DNA of 64,000 nucleotides from Podospora pseudocomata (Eukaryota > Ascomycota > Sordariomycetes > Sordariales > Podosporaceae). Location: contig NC_085889.1 in assembly GCF_035222375.1 (NCBI RefSeq), positions 496,001-560,000 of the forward strand. Reading direction: 5' to 3'. A model generated the notes under the pieces. It was given only the letters and a program-made list of their open reading frames with translations, did no database searches and was not told the origin of the DNA. Both the position numbers and the translations under genes were made by a program. Below, one piece after another: positions 32,001-42,233 of the stretch (position 1 is its first letter; the number at the start of each line of letters is the position of its first letter).

Positions 32001-32992
32001 TTGGATATGGTTTCGAACTCGGGATATCGAAGCCATGTGTTATATTTCTACCTTTTTTCCCATGTACTCAGGGAGTTACGAACTTTCCCATCAACTGTGA
32101 TACTTTCTTCTCTCTTGTTAGCTCTGGATATTGCCAGCAACAAGCATTTGAGCCTCGTATATTGGTAATACAATCTATCCTTAACGCAATACCTGTTAAG
32201 AGTGATCGGCTGGCCACGAAGGAATTTCCCAGTTCATTGCAAAACGCTCCGTTTTCGGCAGTTTCGTTTGGTGGCCTCCGTCGGCTGGCTGACGTCGTGT
32301 CATGCATTTCACTTCAAGCATTGCAGTATGCTGACCCCTGTCTATCACCGCCATCGGCGAGAATCAAAGTTTTGTGATCCATGAAGCATCAATCTGGCAC
32401 GGTCCTCCTTCGCATCCCTGGTAGTTTCCCGGCCTGAGGGAGCACATCGGCCAAAAAAACGGATACAACATGTCGCACTAAGAGAGCAAAACGCATCAAT
32501 GCCCCACCGCAGAATACAAAAACGGCTCATTTGGCTCATCAGCTCATTGTGAATTGGTATTTGATTGATTCCCTCAAGCTTGATCCCCAACCATACTCAA
32601 GCAACTACTCCCTTGGCAGACCTGCCAGGAGCGAGAGGCGTAGGCATCAAGGTGGCACATGGTGAAATTGCTGGATCTGCACATCACCTCATCAGTATTC
32701 TACAACGCCACGAGTGCAAAGTAGCTGATGCCCGGCTTGCTCAGCGGGCAAGACAGCTTGGCTGGGAGGAGGTCGCTGTTCCCGTTGTTGTCGAGTCCAT
32801 GCTTGGAAACGGGGCCGCGCGCCCTTAAGATGAAGGAGGAGCCTAATGATTGGCTATAGGCTGCCCCCCGGGGATCCAACCACTTGACAAACCGTGGCCA
32901 GCCATTTTCCACACCCCACTCCCATCTTAAGACGCCAATCGCCCGCCATCACAAAATCAAGACCTCTCGCCCTCCTCTCCGTTCGCATCGCC
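32001..32992. other. Low-information stretch between element tract and DUF7924-type relic
   Basis: Mixed composition; the frames at 31990-32380 and 32565-32830 carry no family resemblance. Composition rises back to normal GC around 32.55 kb, which I take as the border of the decayed tract. Confidence 0.35.
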
Positions 32993-33628
32993 ATGGCCCG
33001 CACTCGAGCCCAGACAGCGGCCCAGCAGGGGCTCCCATCACCGGTGTCAAAAGATCAAAGTATTCCCCTTCCTGGCCTGTGAGGTGAAGTGCGGCGCCGC
33101 GGAACTCGATGTTGCAGACCGGCAGAACGCCCACAGCGTGACCCTTGCAGTGCGGGCCATCGTCGAGCTCTTTCGTGCTGTGAATCGCGAGGATAAGGTC
33201 AACCGCCAGATTCCCGCCTTCTCCATCTCGCACGACCACCGGTCAGTACGGATCTACGGCCACTACCCGGTGATAGCTGGCAATGATACCATATATTACC
33301 GCCATCCAATCCATACTTACGATTTTACAACACTAGACGGAAGGGACAAATGGACAGCTTACCAATTCACCAAGAATGTATACGATACATGGATGCCCGC
33401 TCACTTCAAGAACATCTGCTCCGCCATTGATCAGTTACCCTCAAATTTGGACTTTGATGTCCCACCGCTTCTGAGGCAACCTGACTTTCCCAGGACTTGG
33501 GGAGCCTGATGCCTGTTGTGCAAGACAGCCAGACAAGCAAGGCTGAGCTGCATGCGGTCACTCCGGACACCTCATTCGCAGGGTCGGGGGTGGCAAAGAG
33601 GAGGAAGGGAGCATTACCCGCAAAGTGA
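32993..33628 (+). pseudogene. DUF7924-type gene with a large internal deletion
   Basis: The start reads MARTRAQTAAQQGLPSPVSK, the usual opening of the fungal DUF7924-type family as I recall it. It runs within about 25 codons, in another frame, into FPFLACEVKCGAAELDVADR, a nuclease-like E-x-K strand and helix that normally lies several hundred residues downstream. Then follow FSISHDHRSVRIYGHYPVI, KWTAYQFTKNVYDTWMPAHF and ICSAIDQLPSNLDFDV. The tail after a further frame change is SKAELHAVTPDTSF..AKRRK. Most of the middle is absent, so this is a remnant. DUF7924 genes are often multicopy and poorly conserved between strains. Family name moderately sure; decay very likely. Confidence 0.5.
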
Positions 33629-34026
33629 TTCCCTGACGGGTCATCCTCGCGTGCCATCTCTCCTATGGCCTGAGCTGCAGATGACCTCCGGACGACGGGG
33701 TTAAGACGCATTCAGCGTGCCTCCACGCCTCCCACGGCCGATTTCCCCGTGTTCGGCTAAGAATGGCAGGCTGTCTCTTCGTAGCGGGCCTCCATTCCGC
33801 CAGCTACTCCACCGGGATCAAGGTTCTCAAGTTGATCCAAACCTTCCACCCGTCATTAATATCGGACGCTGTCCCTGCCTGCCCATAACCCAGCCCCCAG
33901 CTGGGCGGGTGCAGCCCGAGTTATTTGGGGGGGGTGTACTTCGATAAAGTTTCTTCTTTATACTACTATTAGTTATTTATCCAAGAACTCCGCGAGCCTC
34001 TTTGCAGAAATTCTTCTTTGGCCTCG

Positions 34027-34605
34027 ATGCCCGCATCGTCATCTTCGGGCATAATGCCACAACAACCCAGACTTCCCATGGAATCAACAACAACGCTCGC
34101 ACTGGACGTAGCAGAGGGATCTCTCTTCAAGGATGGCTTCTTAGCTTTTAATGACCCACTGGTTGGGGAAGGTATCGCGGAGGTGGAGAAGAGAGGCTTC
34201 CCATACTTCACGGCATACGGCTCGGATTTCTGCGAAGAGTTCGCCTTTAATAAGGTGAAGAGACACAGTCATTCCATCTCATGGTAGCTACCTAACAAGC
34301 TTTAGCGCATCCGCTCCATCTTCGAAGCCTCCTTCGAAAAATGTAGCCTTGGTCATTGGCTAAGATATGGGGAATTTCCTGGAAATGTTAAATGCTTTAA
34401 GAGGGGCGGTCCAAAGGCCGGTCGCTACGTTCTGATGGTTCATTCGTGGGCCAAAGGATCGCAAGTAGCATATTATGTCGGTTCGCACCATCATAACATA
34501 ACAACTTCGAGGGACAATCGGTCTTTATATGAGATACCGCTTTCTAAGCTTAATCGTGTCGGCTCTAAGCCTAAGCACAAAGAGTCCCCAGATAGTAGTT
34601 CGTAA
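34027..34605 (+). CDS. Small spliced gene, unrecognised
   Basis: Exon 1 34027-34254 and exon 2 34306-34605 are joined by a 51-bp intron (GTGAAG donor, CCTAAC branch, TTTAG acceptor), giving 175 aa. Exon 2 is an uninterrupted, clearly protein-like sequence: RIRSIFEASFEKCSLGHWL, then VLMVHSWAKGSQVAYYVGSH and YEIPLSKLNRVGSKPKHKE. The VHSWAKGS..YYxGSH stretch recalls a strand-turn of fungal 2-oxoglutarate dioxygenase-like proteins, but I am not sure. The start may lie further upstream, since the frame is open to about 33985. It could be the 3' part of a longer, truncated gene beside the mobile elements. Confidence 0.5.
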
Positions 34606-34831
34606 GTTACAGCTCTGTCTCGTGGTGTCGTATTCTTTCCAGTTGAGAGAAATTCCTGACTATATTCGGACTTGCTTATACTAGTAGTCGGTCTCTAAAA
34701 GCTTTTTTGCCTTGTCTAAGAACGGTTAGCCCAAAATCAGGCTCGCTTCACCCTCGGCTCACCTTGAGCTCACCACCGCTCACCCTATACTCGCCATTCT
34801 CCAAAATCAATAACTTTACGCGACGCTCTCA
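34606..34831. other. Junction region left of the LTR-like repeat
   Basis: Contains direct GCTCACC/CTCGCTTCACCC-type motifs (34740-34800) and a GTTAGCCCAA string that recurs inside the adjacent repeat at 34840-34849. It may be a fragment of another element. No coding sequence. Confidence 0.3.
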
Positions 34832-35272
34832 TGCCACAGTTAGCCCAACGGCAGGTCGCGCAGTATGTGGGGCGCAGGACGTCCCCAGCCATTCATTAGG
34901 AAAGTCAGGAGACAGCCAATAGGGGCTGGCCAGAAGTGCTATGGCGCCAAGACCCACGAGCACTCTGCAGGATGCAAGATGCTCGGGGTGATCGAAGGCA
35001 TAGCACGACGAGCACTTTGCAGGATGCAATGTGCTGGGAGTGATCGGGGCCATAGCAGGGTTAGCACTTCACGGTCCCAAGGTCTATATATACGGAGGAA
35101 CTGGCTGGTGTAGATAGACAGTTCCGCAGTATGCAATTCAGATTGTATTCACGGTATCTTGTGTTTACATTGAGACATCTTGTTGTGCACTGTTTAGCTG
35201 CACCGAACCAGTTGTCAGAAGTTACCTGCAACCCGTATCCCTTTCAGAGGTTCTGTACAGAGGTTCGTCACA
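34832..35272 (+). mobile_element. LTR-like relic, left copy
   Basis: About 441 bp, beginning TG and ending CA (GTTCGTCACA), with CCAAT (34916) and TATATATA (35086) boxes placed like an LTR promoter on the plus strand. The first 290 bp match the right copy (42234-42682, opposite strand) at about 97 percent by eye; the rest is more diverged. It contains a twofold internal repeat of about 51 bp (GAGCACT(C/T)TGCAGGATGCAA units at 34959 and 35011). No element interior is attached. A solo-LTR fossil is the best reading; age fairly recent. Confidence 0.5.
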
Positions 35273-35458
35273 TGTATGCGGTAAGCCTGGCGATAATACG
35301 CGCATTTGCCAGGAGGCTGCAGAAGTATCTGATTCAGCTGTTTCTGATGTAATTATAGTTAATTCCTTGTGTTGATGTGGTGTAATTGAGGATAGTATTC
35401 GTAAGGTGGTATAGAGTGCGCAACTCGCTTATATGCGCGACTCGCTTATAATGTACGT
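35273..35458 (+). mobile_element. Fot1/pogo-type DNA transposon 3' end, left copy
   Basis: Starts directly at the LTR-like end. It carries the last about 40 codons of a pogo-type transposase zinc knuckle region (matching CGKPGHNARTCQEA of the right copy, with stops and many C-to-T/G-to-A differences), then 3' sequence and the terminal inverted repeat ACGTACATTATAAGCGAGT (on the minus strand, ending at 35458) next to a TA dinucleotide. The rest of the transposon is missing. The inner boundary is only about 22 bp from the stop codon of the DUF4246 gene. Confidence 0.65.
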
Positions 35459-35480
35459 TAAAAGTGTTTCCAAAAGCCCC

Positions 35481-37574
35481 CTAATGCTCACAAAAGCTAT
35501 ACTCCTTCTCCCTCCACGTCGACTCGGCATTCTTTACAAACCCCGACCTCTCCTTCATCAACTCCAGACGATGCTCCTCGGCCTCCTTCCTGCTCATCGG
35601 CAACGCATCTCCCAACTCCTGCCGCACCATCTCCACCAGCTCAGGGGGCAGTTTCCACGCCGAAGCCACTTTACCGCTCGCCATAGCCTCGGCAAGTTCC
35701 TCCTTTGCCAATCCCCTCTCAAGCAAAATCTGGGCCATCTCCGCCGGGATCTTTCCCTCAGACCCAGAGTCAGCTGAGCCGGCCAGGCGGCGGAACGTTA
35801 GATCAGCCCACCACTCAGCCTGCTGAGGCGGGACGTTGGCCGTGCTGATGATCCTCGTGAAGGGATCAACAAGCCAGAGGGCAATAAATCGCCTGTGCCC
35901 CGGTCTGGTCGGATCAGCGAGCTTGAACCCAGAGACCCGATGGTGGAACACGTTGGGGAAAGCAAGCATCCTCCCCTGAGGAGTGAGCACGCTGCCGTAG
36001 TGCTGAAGACAAGCCGAGCCGGAGCCAGAACCAAAAAACGCGCCGTAGACGCTCTGCATCCAGTGAAAGCCGTCTTGTCCAATGTTTTCAAACGGGCCCT
36101 CGTCTTGTAGGTAATCGTCTGTGCAGGTTCGGAACTCGAGCTGGCTCTCGGTGATGTTTTCCGAGTCGAGGTAGTACAGCGCGGTGCCGACAATGTGCTC
36201 GTTCATCATGCCCTCGACGTGCCAGCCGCCAGCTGGGCACTCTGGTTTCTCGGGAGTGAGCTCGATGGAGGCCATCTTGACGATGATCTGAAGACCGGTG
36301 TCTTTGAACTTGTGGCGGAGGGTTCTCTTTGGGGTGACGTCGTACTTGACTTTGGGGATTTTGGACAAGGGCGGTGGCGGAGGGAAGACAGGCTCGCCTT
36401 TGTCCTCTTCGTCTTCGTCCTTTTCGTCTTCGTCGTTCTCCTCCTCCGCATCTTCCTCTTCCAAGCCCTCCTCGTCCGGATTGTGTATCTGCCAGTTTCC
36501 GACTCTCCCGACCCCCTTTTTGCTTTCATTGCTGGTCAAAGATTCCTTGCGCATCCAAAGCTCCTCATTTTCGTCATCAGGATTCTCAGGGATCATGCGA
36601 GGTTCCGTGCGGCCGGCGGCGATAGCCTTCCAACCACCATGAATCTGAGTCAGGCATTGGTCCCACATGGGCAGGGCCTTCTCAATCAGTTGTTCCAGGC
36701 TTCGGTAGATGCCCTTGTACTTGAGTGGGTGCAGGTTGTTGATATAACTGGTGAATTTCACCCCCCCCTCTTCGGTGAACTTGACGTTTGCCGGTAGCCA
36801 CTGGTAGTCGTCGGACCAATAGCTGTATTCAACGTTTTTCCCAAACACAGACCCTCGAACGTTTGTCTGGGCACGGGTTTCGATCCACTTGGGGATAACA
36901 ACACCCTTGCCAGCCCATTTACCGATGGCATCTTCCACTCCGACGACTTCGTCCTCGAAGAAACGCGAACGGCCGTAGACCAAGGGATACATGGATGGGT
37001 GGACAAGATCCTGGACCGTTTCGTTCGTGTTAGGATGCCAGTCTGGATTCACCGCTTGATCGGCCTGTAGACGATCAAACCCCTCTTTCAGAGCAGCCTG
37101 AAGCTGAGGAGACACAAGAGTGTCCGACTTGGCAGCCATGTAACTGGCATCGAGGGTAGGAACGAGGGATGTCCTCTTGAAGTATTCGGCTTTGTGGCGG
37201 AGCTCCTCGATGCAGTACTCGACCGAGGCCTGGTCGAGAACGTTTTTGGCTCTTTTTGGGTACCAACTGTGGTCTCCCGATAGGTCGCGTTGGATGTGGT
37301 CGATGCGGTTCCAGAGGTCCTCCTCAGGCCAGGCCAGAGCCTCCCTGCGCCACTTGTCGGCGATGGCATCGTCAAAGACCTTGACGTGCCAATCAGGCTT
37401 GTCGGACAAGCGGTCCATGACTAGCATCATGGCCACCTCCCGGACCGTGATGGGCGAGGATTTTTTCATGCAGTCTGGATGGATGCCCATGGGGTATTCG
37501 ATGGCATTGTTGTCGGGGATGTGTCGCAAGTCTAGCTTCCAGCCAGGATAGCATTTTACTTCCTTTTGTTCCAT
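35481..37574 (-). CDS. DUF4246 family protein
   Basis: Single-exon, 697 aa, starting MEQKEVKCYPGWKLDLRHIP; an in-frame upstream extension would add 40 residues without family resemblance. It shows the family layout: an N-terminal helix-rich part (ITVREVAMMLVMDRLSDKPDW), the conserved core VHPSMYPLVYGRSRFF and YQWLPANVKF, INNLHPLKYKGIYRSLEQLI, and a C-terminal WHVEGMMNEHIVGTALYYLD...PNVFHHRVSGFKL half. That half has the HxD/E..H look of a 2-oxoglutarate/Fe(II) oxygenase (inference). An acidic Glu/Asp linker (about 420-445) precedes a poly-Pro segment. DUF4246 proteins are widespread in Pezizomycotina and uncharacterised. The stop lies almost against a transposon end. Confidence 0.9.
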   Translation of the reverse strand: MEQKEVKCYPGWKLDLRHIPDNNAIEYPMGIHPDCMKKSSPITVREVAMMLVMDRLSDKPDWHVKVFDDAIADKWRREALAWPEEDLWNRIDHIQRDLSGDHSWYPKRAKNVLDQASVEYCIEELRHKAEYFKRTSLVPTLDASYMAAKSDTLVSPQLQAALKEGFDRLQADQAVNPDWHPNTNETVQDLVHPSMYPLVYGRSRFFEDEVVGVEDAIGKWAGKGVVIPKWIETRAQTNVRGSVFGKNVEYSYWSDDYQWLPANVKFTEEGGVKFTSYINNLHPLKYKGIYRSLEQLIEKALPMWDQCLTQIHGGWKAIAAGRTEPRMIPENPDDENEELWMRKESLTSNESKKGVGRVGNWQIHNPDEEGLEEEDAEEENDEDEKDEDEEDKGEPVFPPPPPLSKIPKVKYDVTPKRTLRHKFKDTGLQIIVKMASIELTPEKPECPAGGWHVEGMMNEHIVGTALYYLDSENITESQLEFRTCTDDYLQDEGPFENIGQDGFHWMQSVYGAFFGSGSGSACLQHYGSVLTPQGRMLAFPNVFHHRVSGFKLADPTRPGHRRFIALWLVDPFTRIISTANVPPQQAEWWADLTFRRLAGSADSGSEGKIPAEMAQILLERGLAKEELAEAMASGKVASAWKLPPELVEMVRQELGDALPMSRKEAEEHRLELMKERSGFVKNAESTWREKEYSFCEH

Positions 37575-38293
37575 GTTGATGGCTGGTTTGTGGAATGGCT
37601 GGTTCGTGTAGGTAACGGCGTGATGCAGAATTGGCTGTCTGGAAGTCGGAGTGATGAATGTCTTGACAGTCAGAAGTCGTCCAATATTTAACATGCTGAG
37701 GGGGACGTGGTGTAGTTCTTGCTTCCCCTCATGATTGGATGGAGTTGTTGCTTTGCCTGAGGTTTGCCTGCTGGAGTGGGGATGATGCGGTGGTTAGCGC
37801 TGCTCTGCCTGGCCTGCCTGGCTTAGCAGAGTTGACAGGGGTCTTGACAACTGTTCGGAGAGTTCAATGCTGCCGCATCTACAAATGGGTTCTTTTCTAT
37901 ACCCAAACGAGTCAAGGCCCGGTGACATGGTGTTGGAACAGAGTTGTTGATGTATTGAAGGAGAAAGTAGCTACTGAGTGCTCCGGCAAAAGAAAAGAAA
38001 CCAGCCCAGGTTGGCCCTGCTCGGCCAAATTCGGCAGCCAGAACAGCAAGTTCTGTACTCAATCTGTAATTCCCCAGTTTGTTGTCTTCCAGGAGGAACA
38101 AAGCTACCTATCTGCTCCACCGTGTTATCAGTACCTATCGATTGTTGTTATCTTTGACGACGGGACGTCGGTGGATACCAGTCGTCAACCTTGAAGTCTT
38201 TCTCATTGGTCATACCACTGATAGGTATTGCTTGGCATCCGCTGCTCTCACCAAAACCTACGCGGGGCTGCCCACACACTTCAATGCCACATC
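37575..38293. promoter_or_regulatory. Divergent promoter between DUF4246 and SDR genes
   Basis: About 720 bp between two divergently transcribed starts. No gene-like frame. The shared upstream region could allow co-regulation (inference). Confidence 0.4.
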
Positions 38294-39280
38294 ATGAAGT
38301 CCTCAATGGCGCCTGGAATTCTCATCACCTGCCTCGCAGGCATCGGCGCAGCAGCCGTGCTCCGCGTCTTGTACTGGGCATCGCAGTTCACCCTCTACCA
38401 CTTCTGGCGACCTTCCAAACCCCTCGCGGCATACAAACGCGCCAGCGGCGACAGCTACACGCTCATCACCGGAGCCAGCGCCGGCATCGGTCTCTCCATC
38501 GCCCGCAACATTGTCAGACAAGGCTTCGGCGTCGTTCTCCTCGGCCATCTCCCGGACGAGCTCGAGTCGGCGGCCAAAAGTCTCAATTCCCCGCTTGTGC
38601 GAACTCTCGTCGTCAACGCCCGCACCGCGACCCCGGAGGAACTCGAGACGGCGGTCGAGTCAATCTCGGATCTCAACATCTCGATTCTCGTCAACAATGT
38701 CGGCGGTTTCCCCATGGCTGATCCGCCGTTGCGACCTCTTAGCACCCTCAGCACGGCTGAAGTTGACGCCTACGTTGACTTGAACGCGCGGTTCATGGCG
38801 CGACTTACCAACCTCGTCCTGCCACTCCTTTCGTCAAGTTCTTCAAGAGAGAAACATGAGCGGTCGCTGATATTGAACATCTCTTCGGCCGGGAGGGTTG
38901 GGATGCCTTGGATCGTCATGTACAGCGCCACCAAGGCGTTCAACTACGCCTTCAGCATGGGACTGTCGCGGGAGTTGGAGGATGACCCGACTACGGCGCA
39001 TATCGACTGCCTTGCTGTTACACTTGGTGAGGTGCAGAGTCAGGCGAATGTGATGGCGGAGGGCGCGGTGACTGCTGAGAGGTTTGGGAGCTATGTTGTG
39101 GGGGGTATCGATGGGGCGGTGAAGCGGGGCTGGAGGGAGGTGAGGCCGTACTGGGGGCATGATCTCGCGCTTGGGTTGGCCGATCGGGTGTTGCCTGATG
39201 GGATGCTGACGCATTTCGCGAGGGAGGAGCTGAGGTTGAAGAAGGAGAGGTGGGATGGGATTATGGCCAAGAGGCGCTGA
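38294..39280 (+). CDS. Short-chain dehydrogenase/reductase, membrane-anchored, KAR-like
   Basis: Single-exon, 328 aa. An N-terminal hydrophobic helix (ILITCLAGIGAAAVLRVLY) precedes the Rossmann fold: TGASAGIG cofactor motif, NNVG, the Ser of NISSAGR and the YxxxK motif as YSATK. The layout, with a membrane segment and a C-terminal basic helix ending AKRR, resembles 17-beta-HSD12/3-ketoacyl-CoA reductase (Ifa38-like) enzymes of the ER. A housekeeping KAR would be more conserved, so this is probably a paralogue with another substrate. It starts at the ATG at 38294; an earlier in-frame extension lacks an ATG context and is not needed. It lies inside the block bracketed by the inverted repeats. 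Confidence 0.9.
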   Translation: MKSSMAPGILITCLAGIGAAAVLRVLYWASQFTLYHFWRPSKPLAAYKRASGDSYTLITGASAGIGLSIARNIVRQGFGVVLLGHLPDELESAAKSLNSPLVRTLVVNARTATPEELETAVESISDLNISILVNNVGGFPMADPPLRPLSTLSTAEVDAYVDLNARFMARLTNLVLPLLSSSSSREKHERSLILNISSAGRVGMPWIVMYSATKAFNYAFSMGLSRELEDDPTTAHIDCLAVTLGEVQSQANVMAEGAVTAERFGSYVVGGIDGAVKRGWREVRPYWGHDLALGLADRVLPDGMLTHFAREELRLKKERWDGIMAKRR

Positions 39281-40162
39281 TTCGGGTGGTGATGGTGTGG
39301 AAACTGCATTGTATTTACATCGTAGGCAGGTACTGAATTCTACACACTTACCAAAGAGATCACTCCAAGCCTGAAGCTTTCCACAGATTACACTCCGCAG
39401 CTTGCCTTCACAGCATTTTGTAAGAAAGATTTGAAGTCTTGTTTGTTTATATTGTTGATGTTAATGCAGTGGTCTTGTAGGCTGATGATCATATCTGCTC
39501 ACGTCTATCTGTCCCGCCCAAATACTCGAGTTCATCATCACTCGCACCTTCGATCAAAAAGAAGTGGTCGGGCTGACGGTTCATGATCTACCTGGTGCAG
39601 TCCCGCACATGAGCCAGGCTATCAAACCTCTCCTCCATGACGGCTCGAGTCTCCCAAATTCGCCAGCATTTCTGCCAGTAAATCAACCAGTGAACGACGT
39701 GCCATCTCCGAGACGCCCAGAAAGTGCCGTGTATGCCTCCCAAGGCGGCGACCTCCACGAGAGTAAGAGAGGGACTGTTCCTTCTTTGTTAGCAAAGTAT
39801 GGCCATGGGCGTTGGTGCCAGACGAGGATGCCATGACTAGGTGCTAATTCTGAGCTTAGCAATGTGGGAATATAGTAATATGGGAATGTGCTAATGTGTC
39901 ATTGTACTAATGTAACGAGCAAACTCACGCTATTTCTCTGGGAACTACTGCGATTTTTAAATCTCTGAGGAGAGCGTGAAAAGCGCGAGGACGATGGGTA
40001 TCTGATGTGAGTACCTGTTTCTAACACCAGACGGTAACTGATGATCTGCTGCACCTAACGCCTACCTCCCATGAAGCAACACTAGTAGCACCGAAGAAAC
40101 TCGGATTTGCCCACACCGACACTGCTACGAAACATATCTACTCGGTTCTCGACCACCGTAAG
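39281..40162. other. Intergenic region
   Basis: No gene supported. A simple alternation of (TAATGTG)-like strings at 39865-39915 is the only repeat seen. Confidence 0.4.
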
Positions 40163-40964
40163 ATGCCATCGTCACATCTCGATACGCCGGCGACGTGGCA
40201 AACCTTAGGGTTCAGGCTGGAGAAAGGCAATACACAACTAGATCCTTTGTACGTGTATGGGCTTTCCTCTCTTTCCCTTGCGCCTGCTAATTTTGAGACG
40301 GTCGCTTCAGCCACAGCATACGTCGCCTTCGCTTCTTCAACCTACATACTACTCATGGCCACCTTCATGCTGCCCCCGTGGAAGCAACTGGATCATACTC
40401 TCCACAACAGGCGCGATTCCCAAGTTCAAATGGGTATTACCTGAGTTGCTGACTTATGAATTCTCTGCGTTGACAAGATATCTCAACTCTGTGTATCCAA
40501 CAAGGTCAAAAGAGTTGGGTGGCTAGACTTACCAAACCAAGGATGGATCAACACCCCGAGGTTGTGAGCCCATTTACCTTAACCATCCAGTTCTCGGTAT
40601 CCACCATTGATCTAGCTAATGTCAGGGCTTGGACCATCGCAAAACCTTCTTGAAGAAGCGGTTTGGGGAGGATATCTGCTGGAAGGGATCGAATCTCACT
40701 GTCACTCCGTCATTTGGAGAATTGTTCGAGCTATGGAGGCGCAATATCGGAATTTTCCTTTTTTTGTTGGTGCCTACCGCGTGGTTAGCACGGTTACTGA
40801 TAATCTACATGCGTTTAGCATTCTCAATTCAACCTCACGTCGACATGACTAGGTATCGATATGAGATCTCGAGCTTCTCAATGTGGCGGAGCGGTGTCAT
40901 GAAGTTTGTTCACCGCATCTTTGCCTTGCCGTCGCCATTCCGAGATTTTCCTAATCCGATGTAA
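40163..40964 (+). pseudogene. Possible decayed gene with a membrane segment
   Basis: Protein-like strings lie on the plus strand in successive frames: AIPKFKWVLPELLTYEFSAL (about 40.41 kb), then DHRKTFLKKRFGEDICW, SFGELFELWRRNIGIFLFLL and LARLLIIYMRLAF, with a hydrophobic helix, ending at 40964. The balanced composition and WxxP/FGE..W patterning suggest an old gene, but frames change and no start or splice chain is convincing. The family is unknown. It may instead be a multi-exon gene I failed to assemble. Confidence 0.25.
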
Positions 40965-41170
40965 ACAGCAAGGCGGGGATCGGGTCAGGGGTTGAAGAAC
41001 AGGCTCACGGTGGAAGTTCGGGCGTGAGCGGGTGAGGACATTGGTGGGGTGCTCGGACCCGCGCCATATGGATCTCATTGCGGGACGGAACAACTCTTGA
41101 CGACCATCTCCCACAAAAAGAATAGTTCCATGAGCTCAGTTCCCTCGTCTAAGTACATCAACCAATCGAA

Positions 41171-41241
41171 GCATTAGTGGTTTAGTGGTAAAATCCATCG
41201 TTGCCATCGATGGGCCCCGTGTTCGATTCACGGCTGATGCA
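41171..41241 (+). tRNA. tRNA-Gly (anticodon GCC)
   Basis: A complete 71-nt cloverleaf: acceptor GCATTAG/CTGATGC (one G-U pair) with discriminator A at 41241, D-arm TAGTGGTA loop, perfect anticodon stem CATCG/CGATG around TTGCCAT (anticodon GCC), four-base variable loop, and T-arm CCGTG-TTCGATT-CACGG. A TCTTTT Pol III terminator follows immediately. The D-stem is T/A-rich (GTTT/AAAT), where related tRNA-Gly genes usually have GTTC..GAAT, but pairing is kept. There is no intron. It lies 245 bp from the right transposon terminal repeat. Confidence 0.93.
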
Positions 41242-41485
41242 TCTTTTGATGGTTGGACATTGCACCTCCTTCTTGACCCCAGATTGGTTTTGTTTTTCAA
41301 GCATAGCGGTGATGGTTTCTTGCCATCGCGAGGTGCACTAGTGGTTCTTGGAAGTAATGTGAGGTATCTAGGTATGTGGTTATACAAGTAAATGTAAAAA
41401 TATATTTTTGTATTAGTTATTTAGTTTGTTTAAGAAATAATGTGTGGGATAGGTAAAGTGAGAATGTTAAGCATAGTAAAGATTA
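41242..41485. other. Spacer between tRNA-Gly and transposon end
   Basis: AT-rich toward the right (41380-41470). No feature beyond the terminator of the tRNA. Confidence 0.4.
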
Positions 41486-42233
41486 ACGTACATTATAAGC
41501 GAGTGACCCATAAAAGCGAGTGACCCACTTCCCACCACGCCGTAACAAACTATCCTCAATTATACCGCAACAACACTAGGAAGCAACTACAATTGTATTA
41601 GAAACGGCTGAATCAGATGATTCCCCAGCCTCCTGACAAGTGCGCGCGTTATGGCCAGGCTTGCCGCACACACCACAGCACCGAACCTTCGTATGAGACC
41701 CCCCTGCACCACCACCATCCGGCTGCGTTTCTTGCACTCCCTCTCCACCCACGGCCTTGTTATCCAGTAGATCGTGTGCATCTTGCACAGTAAGTTATCC
41801 TCCGAGACGTACGCGTGTTTTTTTAGCTCTCCGGCGTTTGCTTAGTGCCTCATTGGCCTTACGGAGCGACGAGACCTCTGCACGAAGGAGAGCCACCTGG
41901 TGCATCATAGCCGTTGTACCCTTAGTAAGCTGGTCTACCGCAGCCAACATTGAAGTCGGGGAGCTATTTTGATGGTTGGTAGTGCGAGTCTTAATAAGCG
42001 TTGACTGTGAATTCGCTTCTCGAGGGTTGTGTGGTGTCTAGGAGACCCAAGGTTGTGCAGTGCTGGGCCGTGAGGTCGGGGGTGTTGGCGTACGAAGCTT
42101 TACATCCAGCTTAGAAAGCACCCTTTCTGAATCATACGGTACAAAGCCAGCACCCGCAAAGCCACCCTGTATATTCTTCTCTGTTATAGAGGCGAAGAAG
42201 GCCTCGCGGAAGGCACAGAGGAACTCGAGCTTG
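41486..42233 (-). mobile_element. Fot1/pogo-type DNA transposon 3' part, right copy
   Basis: The terminal inverted repeat ACGTACATTATAAGCGAGTG at 41486 sits next to TA (41484-41485), with a second GCGAGTGACCCA unit just inside. The minus strand encodes the C-terminal 200 residues of a pogo-type transposase. It reads LEFLCAFREAFFASITEKNI, RVLSKLDVKLRTPTPP, a leucine-heptad stretch (VDQLTKGTTAMMHQVALLRA) and a CCHC knuckle CCGVCGKPGHNARTCQ, ending VVAS. Two in-frame stops (after QPWVS and after VRLGG) show it is dead. The DDE catalytic part and the other terminus are absent; the copy is cut at 42233 by the LTR-like repeat. Confidence 0.8.

Noticed and set aside
40619-40852. Second overlapping frame in the decayed-gene region
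   Set aside because: Alternative frame of the same strand; the other frame has more protein-like hydrophobic patterning.
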